A DNA stretch of 57,487 nucleotides from Sphingobacterium sp. UBA4616 (lineage in GTDB: Bacteria > Bacteroidota > Bacteroidia > Sphingobacteriales > Sphingobacteriaceae): NCBI GenBank assembly GCA_002386525.1, contig DGIS01000035.1, positions 1 through 57,487 on the forward strand. Direction: 5' to 3'. Under the pieces are notes generated by a model. It did no database searches. It saw only the letters and a program-made list of their open reading frames with translations, and was not told where the DNA came from. A program made the position numbers and the translations under genes. Below are positions 8,323-17,476 of this stretch, piece after piece (position 1 is the stretch's first letter; each line of letters opens with the position of its first letter).

Positions 8323-10422
8323 ATGGGATTAATGGGCTTTTTGCGTAACAAAGCGGGTGTCATCTTGACCGCAGCTATGGCTATCGCAATTTTAGCATTT
8401 TTACTAGGCGATGTCGTTCGGGGAGGAGCTCCTTTTTGGGCGAGACATCAAAATCGTGTAGGGGAAGTCAACGGAACTGAAATTGAATATCCTGCGTTCA
8501 ATCAACAAGTTGAACAAACAGAAGAAATGTTCAAACAACAAATGGGAGGTGCAGTGACTCCTCAAATGAGAACATACGCTGTTCAACAAGTTTGGAATCA
8601 ATTTTTGTCAAGAGAGATCTTGAAAAAAGAGATTGAAAAAATCGGTTTGACTGTCGGTAAAGAAGAATTAAATGATTTAGTAAAAGGGCCAAATCCTTCA
8701 CCTCAAATCGTTCAGGCTTTTACTAACCCACAAACGGGACAGTTTGACCATAGTCAATTGATGACCTTCTTAGGGCAGGTGAACAATAATCCTGCTGTCT
8801 ACGACCAATGGAATACATTACTTGAAGGCGTTAGAGATGAACGTTTAAGCAGCAAATACGGCGAGTTGCTTTCCAATAGCGTATACGTTACTTCATTGGA
8901 AGCAAACGAAGAATACCAAGAGCGCAATAAATTGGCAAACTTCAAATACATTCTTTTAGATTATGCTTCTGTCAAAGATGCAGATGCTAAATTGACGGAT
9001 GCTGATTACCAAGAATATTATGATGAACATAAAAGCATGTTCAAAACCCAAGAGGAAACTCGTGCAATTCAATATGTAACTGTAGATGCAAAACCTCTTG
9101 CTAAAGATTCTTTGGCCGTAAAAGAAACCATCAACAAATTGAAACAGGATTTAATCGTTGCCAAAGACGACTCCTTGTTTGCTTCGATCAATTCAGACAA
9201 CAAATACCCGTTCACTTATGTGAAAAAAGGACAGTTGAGCCCTTCTTTGGATTCAGTTGTATTCAATGTGGCTGCTGGCACAACAGTTGGACCTTTTTTA
9301 AACAACAACGCGTATGAAATCGCAAAAGTTGTTTCGACGATCGTAAGTCCTGACTCAGTAAAAGCATCTCATATCTTACTGGACCCTACAGCTGAGGGTG
9401 GCGTAGATAAGGCCTTGGCGAAAGCAGATTCGATCAAAGGATTGATTCAAAAAGGAGACAATTTTGCAGCATTGGCCGTTCAGTTCAGTAAAGATCCAGA
9501 AAGCAAAACAAATGGTGGCGAACTAGGGACATTCACAAGAGGTCGTATGGTTCCTGAATTTGAGAATGCCGTATTCGAAGGAAAAACAGGAGATATCAAA
9601 GTTGTAAAATCTCAATTTGGTGTGCATGTCATTAAAATTGAGAAACAATCAGGTAGCTCAAAATATGCGAAAGTTGCCATCATTGATAAAGTGATCAGCA
9701 GTGGAAAAGAAACATTAAACAATGCGCATAGCAAAGCAACAGCATTCTTATCTGCAGCCACAGCACAGAACTTTGCTCAAGAAGCGAAAAAACTTGGTCT
9801 AGAAGCAAAAACAGCTTCACGCGTGACAGCGATGGACAATGTATTAGATGGTAATGAAGCGCCACGTGATTTAATTAAATGGGCTTTCGAAGCGAAAAAA
9901 GGCGATATCTCAGACAAAGTATTTGAGACTGAAACTTCTTACATCTTAGCAAGTTTGGTTGATATACAACCTAAAGGAACGCTTTCTCTGGATGCCGTTA
10001 AAAAAGATATTGAGCCTGCAGTAAGAAATATGGTTAAAGCGAAGATCTTGAAAGAGAAATTTGACAAAGCTTTGGCAGGTGCATCTTCTATAGATCAGGT
10101 TGCTCAAAAAGTAGGTAAATCAGCTATTCACGTTGAAAATGTTGTCTTCGCAAACCCAGTTATCCCTGGTGTTGCATTGGAAAACAAGGTTGTAGGAACA
10201 GTTTTTGGACTTCAACCAAACAAACCTTCCAAAGCGATTGAAGGAAATACAGGTGTATATGTAGTACAGGTCAACGGTTTTACCAATCCTGCCGCTATCT
10301 CCGATATCAATGGACAAAAGAAACAAATGCTTGCAGCTAAAGCACAACGCGCTTGGGGATCTATTTTCCGCGCATTACAAGACAAAGCTGAAATCATTGA
10401 CAATAGAGTGAAATTCTTTTAA
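8323..10422 (+). CDS. peptidyl-prolyl isomerase/foldase PpiD (SurA-type)
   Basis: This 699-residue protein starts with a short cytoplasmic stretch and one membrane helix (about residues 10-33). A SurA_N/PpiD-like chaperone region follows, then a parvulin (PPIC) domain at about 344-442, with the core KASHILL, GGELGTF and FGVHVIKI motifs. A long helical chaperone region makes up the C-terminus. PpiD is an inner-membrane-anchored periplasmic chaperone that helps secreted and outer-membrane proteins emerge from the Sec translocon. It lies downstream of lptC with a 293-base gap, and its own terminator follows at 10444. Confidence 0.9.
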   Translation: MGLMGFLRNKAGVILTAAMAIAILAFLLGDVVRGGAPFWARHQNRVGEVNGTEIEYPAFNQQVEQTEEMFKQQMGGAVTPQMRTYAVQQVWNQFLSREILKKEIEKIGLTVGKEELNDLVKGPNPSPQIVQAFTNPQTGQFDHSQLMTFLGQVNNNPAVYDQWNTLLEGVRDERLSSKYGELLSNSVYVTSLEANEEYQERNKLANFKYILLDYASVKDADAKLTDADYQEYYDEHKSMFKTQEETRAIQYVTVDAKPLAKDSLAVKETINKLKQDLIVAKDDSLFASINSDNKYPFTYVKKGQLSPSLDSVVFNVAAGTTVGPFLNNNAYEIAKVVSTIVSPDSVKASHILLDPTAEGGVDKALAKADSIKGLIQKGDNFAALAVQFSKDPESKTNGGELGTFTRGRMVPEFENAVFEGKTGDIKVVKSQFGVHVIKIEKQSGSSKYAKVAIIDKVISSGKETLNNAHSKATAFLSAATAQNFAQEAKKLGLEAKTASRVTAMDNVLDGNEAPRDLIKWAFEAKKGDISDKVFETETSYILASLVDIQPKGTLSLDAVKKDIEPAVRNMVKAKILKEKFDKALAGASSIDQVAQKVGKSAIHVENVVFANPVIPGVALENKVVGTVFGLQPNKPSKAIEGNTGVYVVQVNGFTNPAAISDINGQKKQMLAAKAQRAWGSIFRALQDKAEIIDNRVKFF

Positions 10423-10434
10423 AAGATTTTTAAG

Positions 10435-10474
10435 TAAATTTGTAGCCGGACGAATTATCGTCCGGCTTTTTTTT
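10435..10474 (+). terminator. rho-independent terminator after ppiD, overlapping a -7-like box
   Basis: A 10-bp GC-rich stem (10444-10453 with 10458-10467, loop ATTA) is followed by eight T. A perfect TAAATTTG (TAnnTTTG) sits at 10435-10442 directly before the stem. If it is a promoter for the downstream gene, transcription would start inside the hairpin; no clear TTG -33 box is present. Confidence 0.85.
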
Positions 10475-10483
10475 GATGTAAAT

Positions 10484-11005
10484 ATGGATATTCAAACAAA
10501 TATTGTCAACAAAGTTGCGCAAAGTGGGTTAGTCACAGTTGACTTGGCCAACTACCATCCTCAAGCAGACAATGTGGTATATGATATTAAGGATAATCTC
10601 TTCCATGGCTTGATTCTTAAAGAAAAGGATTTCCGCGAGTTCATTAAGACAAACGATTGGTCGCAATATGCCGGTAAACATGTAGCAATTACCTGTAGTG
10701 CAGATGCTATTGTGCCCACCTGGGCTTACATGTTATTGGCCAATAAATTGGAACCTCATGCAGCAACAATCATCTTCGGAGACGCGGATGAACTGTTACG
10801 CATGCAGTATGCTGCAGCTATTGAACAGATTGACATGGAACAATTTCGGGATCAGCGTGTAGTTGTAAAAGGATGTGGCGACACTTTTATTCCAGAGTCC
10901 GTATTTGTACAGTTTACGGTAAAACTAAGCAAGGTGGCAAAAAGTATTATGTATGGTGAGCCTTGTTCTACCGTACCTGTATTTAAACGAGTACAGCCTA
11001 AGTAA
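10484..11005 (+). CDS. DUF2480 family protein
   Basis: This 173-residue soluble protein matches what I remember of DUF2480, a Bacteroidota family of unknown function, with the blocks FREFIKTNDWSQY (about residues 45-57) and SADAIVPTWAYMLL (about 67-80). It has no signal peptide or membrane segment and is expected in the cytoplasm. The ATG at 10484 lies 10 bases after the T-tract of the ppiD terminator, so it needs its own nearby promoter or read-through. No catalytic site is evident. Confidence 0.75.
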   Translation: MDIQTNIVNKVAQSGLVTVDLANYHPQADNVVYDIKDNLFHGLILKEKDFREFIKTNDWSQYAGKHVAITCSADAIVPTWAYMLLANKLEPHAATIIFGDADELLRMQYAAAIEQIDMEQFRDQRVVVKGCGDTFIPESVFVQFTVKLSKVAKSIMYGEPCSTVPVFKRVQPK

Positions 11006-11123
11006 TCCAATCACATCAATGTATAAGTCATTGTCTATGAACGTCTCATTTAATGTCAAAAGTTAAATTTATTTGAATGAAATTAACATTTCTTTTTCAA
11101 ACAAATTTCGTAAACTTACCTAC

Positions 11124-11909
11124 ATGAAACTTATATCGACTTTGCTCTTTTACTTATCCGTGGTAGTAAGTACTGCTTTTGCTCAAGAATTACCGCATTT
11201 AAAGGAATCTGCATTTAAAGGTGGTGAGAAATTAAAGTATAAACTCCGTTATGGCTTTATTTCCGCCGCAACTGGAACATTAACTGTTGAAGACACAAAG
11301 GATGGAACTGGAAACCCTTCCTTTCATTTATATGCAGCAGGTAAGACAGCAGGTGCCTTTGCGATATATACAGTACGCAATGAATACAATTCGTATATTA
11401 ACAGTAAAACATTTTTACCCTATTATTATACGGAAAACATTCGCGAAGGGGGATACAGAAGGAATGATAAGGTACGCTTTAACCAAGCGACAAATACCGT
11501 TGTCGGTAATAAAGGAACATTTAATTCGAAAGTAGATCAAACTTTTGACTTGCTTTCCTCCTACTATTTTGCGCGCAACCTGGATCTGTCAACGGTTAAA
11601 CCGGGAGAATCTTTCAAGCTGACTTATTTTCTGAATGATGAGATTGCTACCTTAGGCATACAATATATTGGAATAGAAAAGATAAAAACCGAATTAGGCA
11701 CATTAGAATGCCTCAAATTCAGTCCCGAAATCAAACCGGGACGTATATTTAAAAAAAATAGCAAGCTTTATTTGTGGGTAACCAATGATGGCAACCGTAT
11801 TCCGGTCAAAGCCAATGTAGATATTTTAATCGGCTCCGTAACGTTAGAATTACTGGAAGCAAGCGGATTAAAGTACAAATTGGGACAACGAGCAAGCTAC
11901 TCAAAATAA
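11124..11909 (+). CDS. secreted DUF3108 family protein
   Basis: From the ATG at 11124 the product has 261 residues and a signal peptide of about 20 (ending TAFAQ); an in-frame TTG 17 codons upstream would spoil it. The rest is predicted beta-rich, with GEKLKYKLRYGFISAATGT near the mature start, the opening block of DUF3108. The family is periplasmic and of unknown function, possibly a barrel that binds a lipid or glycan. The next gene starts 5 bases after its stop, which points to an operon with the DUF3109 protein. Confidence 0.75.
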   Translation: MKLISTLLFYLSVVVSTAFAQELPHLKESAFKGGEKLKYKLRYGFISAATGTLTVEDTKDGTGNPSFHLYAAGKTAGAFAIYTVRNEYNSYINSKTFLPYYYTENIREGGYRRNDKVRFNQATNTVVGNKGTFNSKVDQTFDLLSSYYFARNLDLSTVKPGESFKLTYFLNDEIATLGIQYIGIEKIKTELGTLECLKFSPEIKPGRIFKKNSKLYLWVTNDGNRIPVKANVDILIGSVTLELLEASGLKYKLGQRASYSK

Positions 11910-11914
11910 TTAGA

Positions 11915-12481
11915 ATGATTGAAGTAGGAAATGTATTGGTACACGAAGATCTAATCAATAATGACTTTGTGTGCAATTTATCAAAGTGCAAAGGAATCTG
12001 TTGTATTGAAGGCGATTCGGGCGCCCCGTTATTGGAAAGTGAAAAGGCCATCCTGGAGGAGATCTATCCTAAAGTAAAGCCTTATATGACAGAGAAAGGT
12101 ATTGAAGCGATTGAGGAGCAAGGCAAATATGTAATTGATGTAGATGGTGATCTGACGACTACCTGTGTCGATGGAAATAAAGAGTGCGCCTATGTGACCT
12201 GGGAAAATGGCATCACAAAATGTGCTATTGAAAAAGCTTACGAACTCGGCGAGATCCATTGGCGAAAACCTGTATCATGTCACCTATACCCTATCCGGAC
12301 AACACATTATCCCGAATTTGACGTACTTCACTATGACCGTTGGCATATCTGTAAAGATGCCTGTTCATTCGGGAAAGAATTGCAGGTCCCTGTCTTTAAG
12401 TTTTTAAAAGATCCGTTAATCCGCACCTACGGTGAGGAATGGTACAAAAATCTTGAGCGAGCAGCCGAAGAGTTGTCATAA
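11915..12481 (+). CDS. cysteine-rich DUF3109 family protein
   Basis: This 188-residue cytoplasmic protein contains ten cysteines, including C20, C25, C29 and C30 in the opening cluster and a closing HICKDAC motif. This spacing is like the YkgJ/DUF3109 families thought to bind a metal ion or an iron-sulfur cluster. It also carries the conserved VSCHLYPIR block. Its enzyme activity is unknown. It begins 5 bases after the DUF3108 gene and is followed 48 bases later by the prenyl synthase. Confidence 0.8.
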   Translation: MIEVGNVLVHEDLINNDFVCNLSKCKGICCIEGDSGAPLLESEKAILEEIYPKVKPYMTEKGIEAIEEQGKYVIDVDGDLTTTCVDGNKECAYVTWENGITKCAIEKAYELGEIHWRKPVSCHLYPIRTTHYPEFDVLHYDRWHICKDACSFGKELQVPVFKFLKDPLIRTYGEEWYKNLERAAEELS

Positions 12482-12528
12482 AATCACTATCTTTAAGCTT
12501 TAACTATTTTGGTATTTCACCCTAATTC

Positions 12529-13500
12529 ATGTCAAAATTAAGAGAGATTCAACGTCCTATTGTCCATGAACTTGAAGCTTTTGAGAAAAAATTCAAAGCT
12601 TCGATGAAAAGCTCCGTCCCCTTGTTGGATCGCATTACACAATACTTGATCAAACGTAAAGGCAAACAAATGCGGCCTATGTTTGTGTTCTTTTCAGCGG
12701 GCATATGTAACGGAATTAATGAATCCACTTACCGTGGTGCTGCTCTTGTAGAGTTGTTGCACACTGCCTCTTTGGTACATGACGATGTGGTGGACAATTC
12801 CTACGAACGTCGAGGATTTTTTTCGATCAATGCGCTATGGAAAAATAAAATTGCTGTTTTGGTGGGTGATTTTCTATTGTCAAGAGGTTTACTCCTTTCG
12901 GTAAAACATCAGGATTATCACTTACTAAAAATTGTATCCGAAGCTGTTGAACAGATGAGCGAAGGTGAATTGCTTCAGATCGAAAAGGCTCGTAAACTGG
13001 ATATTGAAGAGTCTATTTATTTTGAAGTGATCCGAAAAAAAACAGCCTCGCTAATCGCTTCTTGCTGTGCTTGCGGGTCGGCCTCGTCAAATGCAGATCA
13101 AGGAACAGTAGATAAACTTCATCAATTTGGTGAAAAAATTGGAATTGCATTCCAGATCAAAGACGATTTGTTTGACTTTGGCTTAGATGACGTCGGCAAA
13201 CCGCTCGGCAATGATATCAAAGAGAAAAAAATAACTTTACCGCTCATTTATGCATTACATCAAGTTACTGCAAGCGAAAAACGAAGAATCATTAATTTAG
13301 TTAAAAACCACAATGAGGATGCTCAAAAAGTTGCTGAAGTCATTGATTTTGTCCGTAAGAGTGGTGGGTTAGCATACGCAACAAATAAGATGCTAGAATA
13401 CCAGCAAGATGCATTTCGAATATTGGAAGACTTTCCAGACAGCGAATACAAAGCCGGACTGGAGCAATTGGTAAAATACACAACAGAAAGAAAAAAATAA
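12529..13500 (+). CDS. long-chain polyprenyl diphosphate synthase (IspB type)
   Basis: This 323-residue all-helical enzyme carries the two aspartate-rich motifs of trans-prenyltransferases: DDVVD at residues 85-89 and DDLFD at 212-216, plus the GKQMRP substrate-binding block near residue 45. It condenses isopentenyl diphosphate onto an allylic primer with Mg2+. The length and the small residues before the first motif fit a long product (octaprenyl or solanesyl type), used for the menaquinone side chain. The exact chain length cannot be read with confidence. The TerC gene follows after one base. Confidence 0.88.
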   Translation: MSKLREIQRPIVHELEAFEKKFKASMKSSVPLLDRITQYLIKRKGKQMRPMFVFFSAGICNGINESTYRGAALVELLHTASLVHDDVVDNSYERRGFFSINALWKNKIAVLVGDFLLSRGLLLSVKHQDYHLLKIVSEAVEQMSEGELLQIEKARKLDIEESIYFEVIRKKTASLIASCCACGSASSNADQGTVDKLHQFGEKIGIAFQIKDDLFDFGLDDVGKPLGNDIKEKKITLPLIYALHQVTASEKRRIINLVKNHNEDAQKVAEVIDFVRKSGGLAYATNKMLEYQQDAFRILEDFPDSEYKAGLEQLVKYTTERKK

Positions 13501-13501
13501 A

Positions 13502-14554
13502 ATGAGTCACGAATTAATGTTTTTTGGTGGGTTCCTAATATTTATTGCGCTTATGCTTGCAATAGATCTTGGGTTATTTTCTAAAGGCGACAAACCTGTC
13601 AGCCTGAAGATGGCTAGTATTATGAGTGCCATTTGGGTCTTATTCTCTTTAGGCTTCTATTGGCTGCTACGTCACTATGGATTTGAACTGCACAATATCC
13701 ATGATTTGAATCACCTCCAAGAGGTCATCGCCAAACACCACCACGATATTAAAATTATTCCCGGAGATCTAGCGGCCAGTCTCGATGTTTATAATAAGAA
13801 TCTTGGTCTGGAATATCTTACCGGTTATGTTGTGGAATACGCCTTGTCAGTAGATAATATCTTTGTGATGGTCTTACTGTTCACCTCTTTCGGTATTCCA
13901 GAGCGTTATTACCATAAAGTTTTGGTTTGGGGTATTTTGGGCGCAATCATTATGCGTTTCCTATTTATATTCCTTGGCGCCACCCTTATTGCTAAGTTTG
14001 GCTGGATTCTATATGTTTTTGGCGCTTTCCTAGTCTTTACAGGTGTAAAAATGTTTATTAACCGCAACCAGGAAGAGGAAGTTGATCCACAGAATCACCC
14101 AGTCGTTAAATTCGCTTCGCGCTATTTTAAAGTAACTCCAAAATTAGATGGTGGACACTTTTTCCATGTAGAGAACGGTGTTAAATACATGACTCCGCTC
14201 TTTCTTGTATTGCTAGTGATTGAATTTACAGATCTCATTTTCGCTGTGGATTCTATTCCTGCGATTTTCTCCGTTACCAAAGATCCCTACGTCGTATTTT
14301 TTTCTAACATTTTTGCGATTCTAGGCTTACGTTCAATGTTTTTCCTATTGGTCAATATCATACACAAATTTCAATACCTCAAAGTAGGTTTAGCCTTTTT
14401 ACTGGTCTTCATTGGACTAAAGATGCTGCTACACCATTGGTTGGCCGAAGTTGGTTTTACGACAACACATTCACTGATTGTTATTATCGGCATCCTCGCT
14501 TTAAGTATTATTGCGTCACTGCTTTTTCCAAAAAAGTCTTCCATTGCTGATTAG
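13502..14554 (+). CDS. TerC/Alx family integral membrane protein
   Basis: This 350-residue protein has about nine membrane helices and the two TerC signature blocks with acidic residues inside helices: EYALSVDNIF (about residues 112-121) and EFTDLIFAVDSIPA (about 241-254). Alx/TerC proteins are linked to manganese export and metal loading of exported enzymes in other bacteria. In some species they are controlled by a yybP-ykoY riboswitch; no such leader exists here, since the start codon is one base after the stop of the prenyl synthase gene. Translation is probably coupled. Confidence 0.88.
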   Translation: MSHELMFFGGFLIFIALMLAIDLGLFSKGDKPVSLKMASIMSAIWVLFSLGFYWLLRHYGFELHNIHDLNHLQEVIAKHHHDIKIIPGDLAASLDVYNKNLGLEYLTGYVVEYALSVDNIFVMVLLFTSFGIPERYYHKVLVWGILGAIIMRFLFIFLGATLIAKFGWILYVFGAFLVFTGVKMFINRNQEEEVDPQNHPVVKFASRYFKVTPKLDGGHFFHVENGVKYMTPLFLVLLVIEFTDLIFAVDSIPAIFSVTKDPYVVFFSNIFAILGLRSMFFLLVNIIHKFQYLKVGLAFLLVFIGLKMLLHHWLAEVGFTTTHSLIVIIGILALSIIASLLFPKKSSIAD

Positions 14555-14636
14555 GCGAAGGTGATTGAAAAACTATGCTTATCGCGTTGTAAAATGTTGT
14601 AGCAATGGGCAGCACATAATAGACTAAACATCCTAT

Positions 14637-14664
14637 AATGGTCAGAATTTTCATTCTGACCATT
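14637..14664 (+). terminator. terminator after the TerC gene
   Basis: A perfect 12-bp stem (14637-14648 with 14653-14664, loop TTTC) followed by a T-rich tail. It closes the unit that ends with the TerC gene. Confidence 0.8.
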
Positions 14665-14822
14665 TCTATTTAACCTTAGAAAACTTCTATCATTTCTTTG
14701 CCTAGCAGGACATTAAGATACAAATAGGAGATTTTTCAGCACAATTATTTTACAGAGGAATTGATCTTACTCAATTTTATTTATTTATTTTAGCACCACA
14801 TTAAATTAACAACATACTAACA

Positions 14823-16010
14823 ATGAATTGGAATAAAACGATTGTACTAGCCGCTTCACTTTTTGCAGCGTCTTTCCAAGTACAAGCACAAGACAATTTG
14901 ATCAATGCGCTAAAAGCAAATCAAAATGACAATAGCAAATCTGGATTTACCTTTACTGAAGTCATCAATCTAGGGAATACATCCATCAAAAATCAAGGTT
15001 CATCAGGTACTTGTTGGTCTTATTCAGGTAATTCTTTTCTAGAGTCTGAGATGATTCGTATGGGTAAGAAACCGGTTGAGATATCCCAAATTTATACTGC
15101 GCGGAACACATACTTAGACAAAGCACGTACCTATGTACGCCTTCATGGTGGATTGTCATTGGGCGAGGGCGGTCAATTCCATGATGTATTGAACTCCTTT
15201 CGTAAATACGGAACAATGCCACAATCGGCGTATACGGGTCTCCACTACGGTACTACCCGTAACAACTTTGGCGAAATGACTTCTATGTTGGACGCTATGT
15301 TGGGTGCAGTAGTGAAGGGCAAAACATTGACGCCAAACTGGGAGAAAGCCTATACCGCTGCCATGGATTCTTACCTTGGAGAGGTCCCTGAGCAATTTGA
15401 CTATAACGGTAAATCCTACACACCACGTACCTTTGCAGATCAGGTAATCGGTATCAATCCAGACGACTATGTCGGTATTGCTTCCGTAACCGATCATCCG
15501 TATTACAGCCAGTTCGTATTGCTGATTCCAGACAACTGGTCATTCGACCGTTTTTACAATGTTAAAATGAACGATTTAACGGATATCATTGACAACGCTT
15601 TACAAAAGGGTTATACTGTGGCTTGGGCAACTGACGTATCTGAAAAAGGTTTCTCCTGGAAAAACGGGGTTGCTTATGTACCTGAAAAACCTTTCGAGGA
15701 AATGACAGAGCAAGAAAAATCAACCATGTTCGTTGGTCCTAAACCTGAATTAAAAGTTACAGCCGAAGAACGACAAAAAGCTTTTGAGAACTGGCAAACA
15801 ACTGATGACCACGGTATGCATATTGTTGGTCTTGTGAAAGATCAAAATGGAAAAGAGTACTACATTGTTAAAAACTCTTGGGGAACAACAAATGACTATC
15901 ATGGTTACCTTTATGCCACAAAAGAATTCGTACGTTATAAAACAACTTCTTTGATGTTACACAAAGATGGCCTAACAAAAGATTTAAAGGCTAAGATAAA
16001 TATCAAATAG
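14823..16010 (+). CDS. secreted C1-family cysteine aminopeptidase (bleomycin hydrolase/PepC-like)
   Basis: This 395-residue papain-fold peptidase has a signal peptide (about residues 1-22, ending VQAQ). The catalytic residues are visible: Cys64 in GTCWSY with the oxyanion Gln (NQG) just before, His333 in GMHIVGL, and Asn351 in KNSWG. The pattern and length fit bleomycin hydrolase/PepC-like aminopeptidases, hexameric in other species. The export signal places this one in the periplasm or outside the cell, unlike the cytosolic PepC of lactic acid bacteria. A terminator follows, so it is probably monocistronic. Confidence 0.88.
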   Translation: MNWNKTIVLAASLFAASFQVQAQDNLINALKANQNDNSKSGFTFTEVINLGNTSIKNQGSSGTCWSYSGNSFLESEMIRMGKKPVEISQIYTARNTYLDKARTYVRLHGGLSLGEGGQFHDVLNSFRKYGTMPQSAYTGLHYGTTRNNFGEMTSMLDAMLGAVVKGKTLTPNWEKAYTAAMDSYLGEVPEQFDYNGKSYTPRTFADQVIGINPDDYVGIASVTDHPYYSQFVLLIPDNWSFDRFYNVKMNDLTDIIDNALQKGYTVAWATDVSEKGFSWKNGVAYVPEKPFEEMTEQEKSTMFVGPKPELKVTAEERQKAFENWQTTDDHGMHIVGLVKDQNGKEYYIVKNSWGTTNDYHGYLYATKEFVRYKTTSLMLHKDGLTKDLKAKINIK

Positions 16011-16027
16011 ACGATTTATCAATCCAC

Positions 16028-16065
16028 AAAAACACCTCTGAAATTAAAACATCCGAGGTGTTTTT
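16028..16065 (+). terminator. terminator after the cysteine aminopeptidase gene
   Basis: An 11-bp stem (16028-16038 with 16055-16065), rich in A on one side and T on the other, with a 16-base loop. Confidence 0.8.
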
Positions 16066-16121
16066 GTTTTCAGATTAATTTGATAACTTAAGCATAATTA
16101 TGAATCTTTTGTTGAGTGAGT

Positions 16122-17360
16122 ATGAGAAGTATAATCGCATTGTGCCTTACGATTTTATTCGGGAATTTGGCTCACGCCCAGACTAAGGGTGTGAAATTTA
16201 TAAATGGATTGAGTTGGAAACAAATAAAGGAGCGCGCAGAATCTGAAAACAAATATATCTTTGTAGAGCTATTTGCAACCTGGTGTGGTCCATGCCAATA
16301 TATGAGTAATGAGATCTTTCCGTTAGAACAGGTGGGGCAGCCAATTAATGAAAACTTTATTAGTGTTAAGGTACAAATGGATTCCACAGAATCTGACAAT
16401 GCCAACGTCAAAAAATGGTATGCCGATGCGCGTGCTATTTCCAATGAATATAATATTCAATCGTTTCCTACATTTCTTATTTTTAATCCCAATGGACAAG
16501 CTGTACACCGCATTGTTGGAGCAAGTGATGCGCCTGAATTTGTCGGCCATGTAATGGATGGGCTAAATCCTGAAACACAGTATTACACCCTGTTAAAAAA
16601 ATTCGATAAAAGACCGCAGGATATTTACACGGCCAAGCAGATGCTAAAAGCAGCGAATATCGCCTACGATGAAAACACTGCGCGCAAGGCGGAAAATACG
16701 TTAGCAAATTCACTAGGAACAGATGAGTTGTTCAAAAAGGAGAACGTGCATATTCTATTGGCTGCAGCAAAATTTACCAATTCGAAAGCTTTCAATCTTA
16801 TCCGGAACAATAAAGAAAAAATTGATATCCTATTAGAGTCACCTGGTATTGCCAACCGTACGCTGGCAAATGTTGTCGTTAACGAATTATTCCAGATTAA
16901 AATAGATGCCAAGCACGAACCTAACTGGGATAGTTATCAAAATGAACTGACGGCAAAATATCCGGACATCGATTTCGTTCCGATGTTCAAGAAGATTAGA
17001 GCACACTATTACCTTCAGGTGAAAAATTATGTGGCGATGAAGAATACCATCAATGATTATCTTTCATCAGAAGATTTTACTCCACATCAATTAAACACTT
17101 TTGCCTGGACTATCTTTAATAACAGCAGCGATCCGGCCTGTATCGAATCCGCACTAAGCTGGAGCAAAAAATCGATCATTGAAGATCCGAGCAGCGCATT
17201 CTTGGACACCTACTCCAATCTACTCTATAAAAAAGGTGAAAAAGAAAAAGCGATAAAGTGGCAAAACAAAGCCGTCGAAATGGCCAGTGAGGACGATCGC
17301 CCTATCTATCAAGAAACGCTTGAAAAGATGATGAAAGGAATAAAAACTTGGGAAAACTAA
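16122..17360 (+). CDS. secreted thioredoxin-fold protein with TPR-like C-terminus
   Basis: From the ATG at 16122 the product has 412 residues, with a signal peptide of about 20 (ending AHAQ) and a thioredoxin domain (about 25-150). The active site is WCGPC (Cys55, Cys58) and the cis-proline block is QSFPTFLIF. The C-terminal half is helical with TPR-like repeats, as in SALSWSKKSI and GEKEKAIKWQNKA. The likely role is reduction of, or disulfide exchange on, periplasmic proteins, with the repeats binding partners. A GTG two codons upstream is an alternative start. It converges with the prolyl oligopeptidase gene. Confidence 0.85.
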   Translation: MRSIIALCLTILFGNLAHAQTKGVKFINGLSWKQIKERAESENKYIFVELFATWCGPCQYMSNEIFPLEQVGQPINENFISVKVQMDSTESDNANVKKWYADARAISNEYNIQSFPTFLIFNPNGQAVHRIVGASDAPEFVGHVMDGLNPETQYYTLLKKFDKRPQDIYTAKQMLKAANIAYDENTARKAENTLANSLGTDELFKKENVHILLAAAKFTNSKAFNLIRNNKEKIDILLESPGIANRTLANVVVNELFQIKIDAKHEPNWDSYQNELTAKYPDIDFVPMFKKIRAHYYLQVKNYVAMKNTINDYLSSEDFTPHQLNTFAWTIFNNSSDPACIESALSWSKKSIIEDPSSAFLDTYSNLLYKKGEKEKAIKWQNKAVEMASEDDRPIYQETLEKMMKGIKTWEN

Positions 17361-17401
17361 AAGGAACCCGATAAGAGCCTATGCTGATCATCTATAAAGA
17401 C

Positions 17402-17435
17402 AAAAGTCCCGATCCAATTATGGATCGGGACTTTT
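17402..17435. terminator. bidirectional terminator between convergent genes
   Basis: A perfect 14-bp stem (17402-17415 with 17422-17435, six-base loop), with A-run on the left and T-run on the right. It lies between the stops of the thioredoxin-like gene (+) and the prolyl oligopeptidase gene (-), so it can serve both. Confidence 0.88.
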
Positions 17436-17476
17436 ATATAGATAGAGACCTCACCCTGAAGCTTCAAGCTGCCTGG

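Noticed and set aside
13480..13501. yybP-ykoY riboswitch before the TerC-family gene
   Set aside because: The start codon is one base after the previous stop, so no leader exists.
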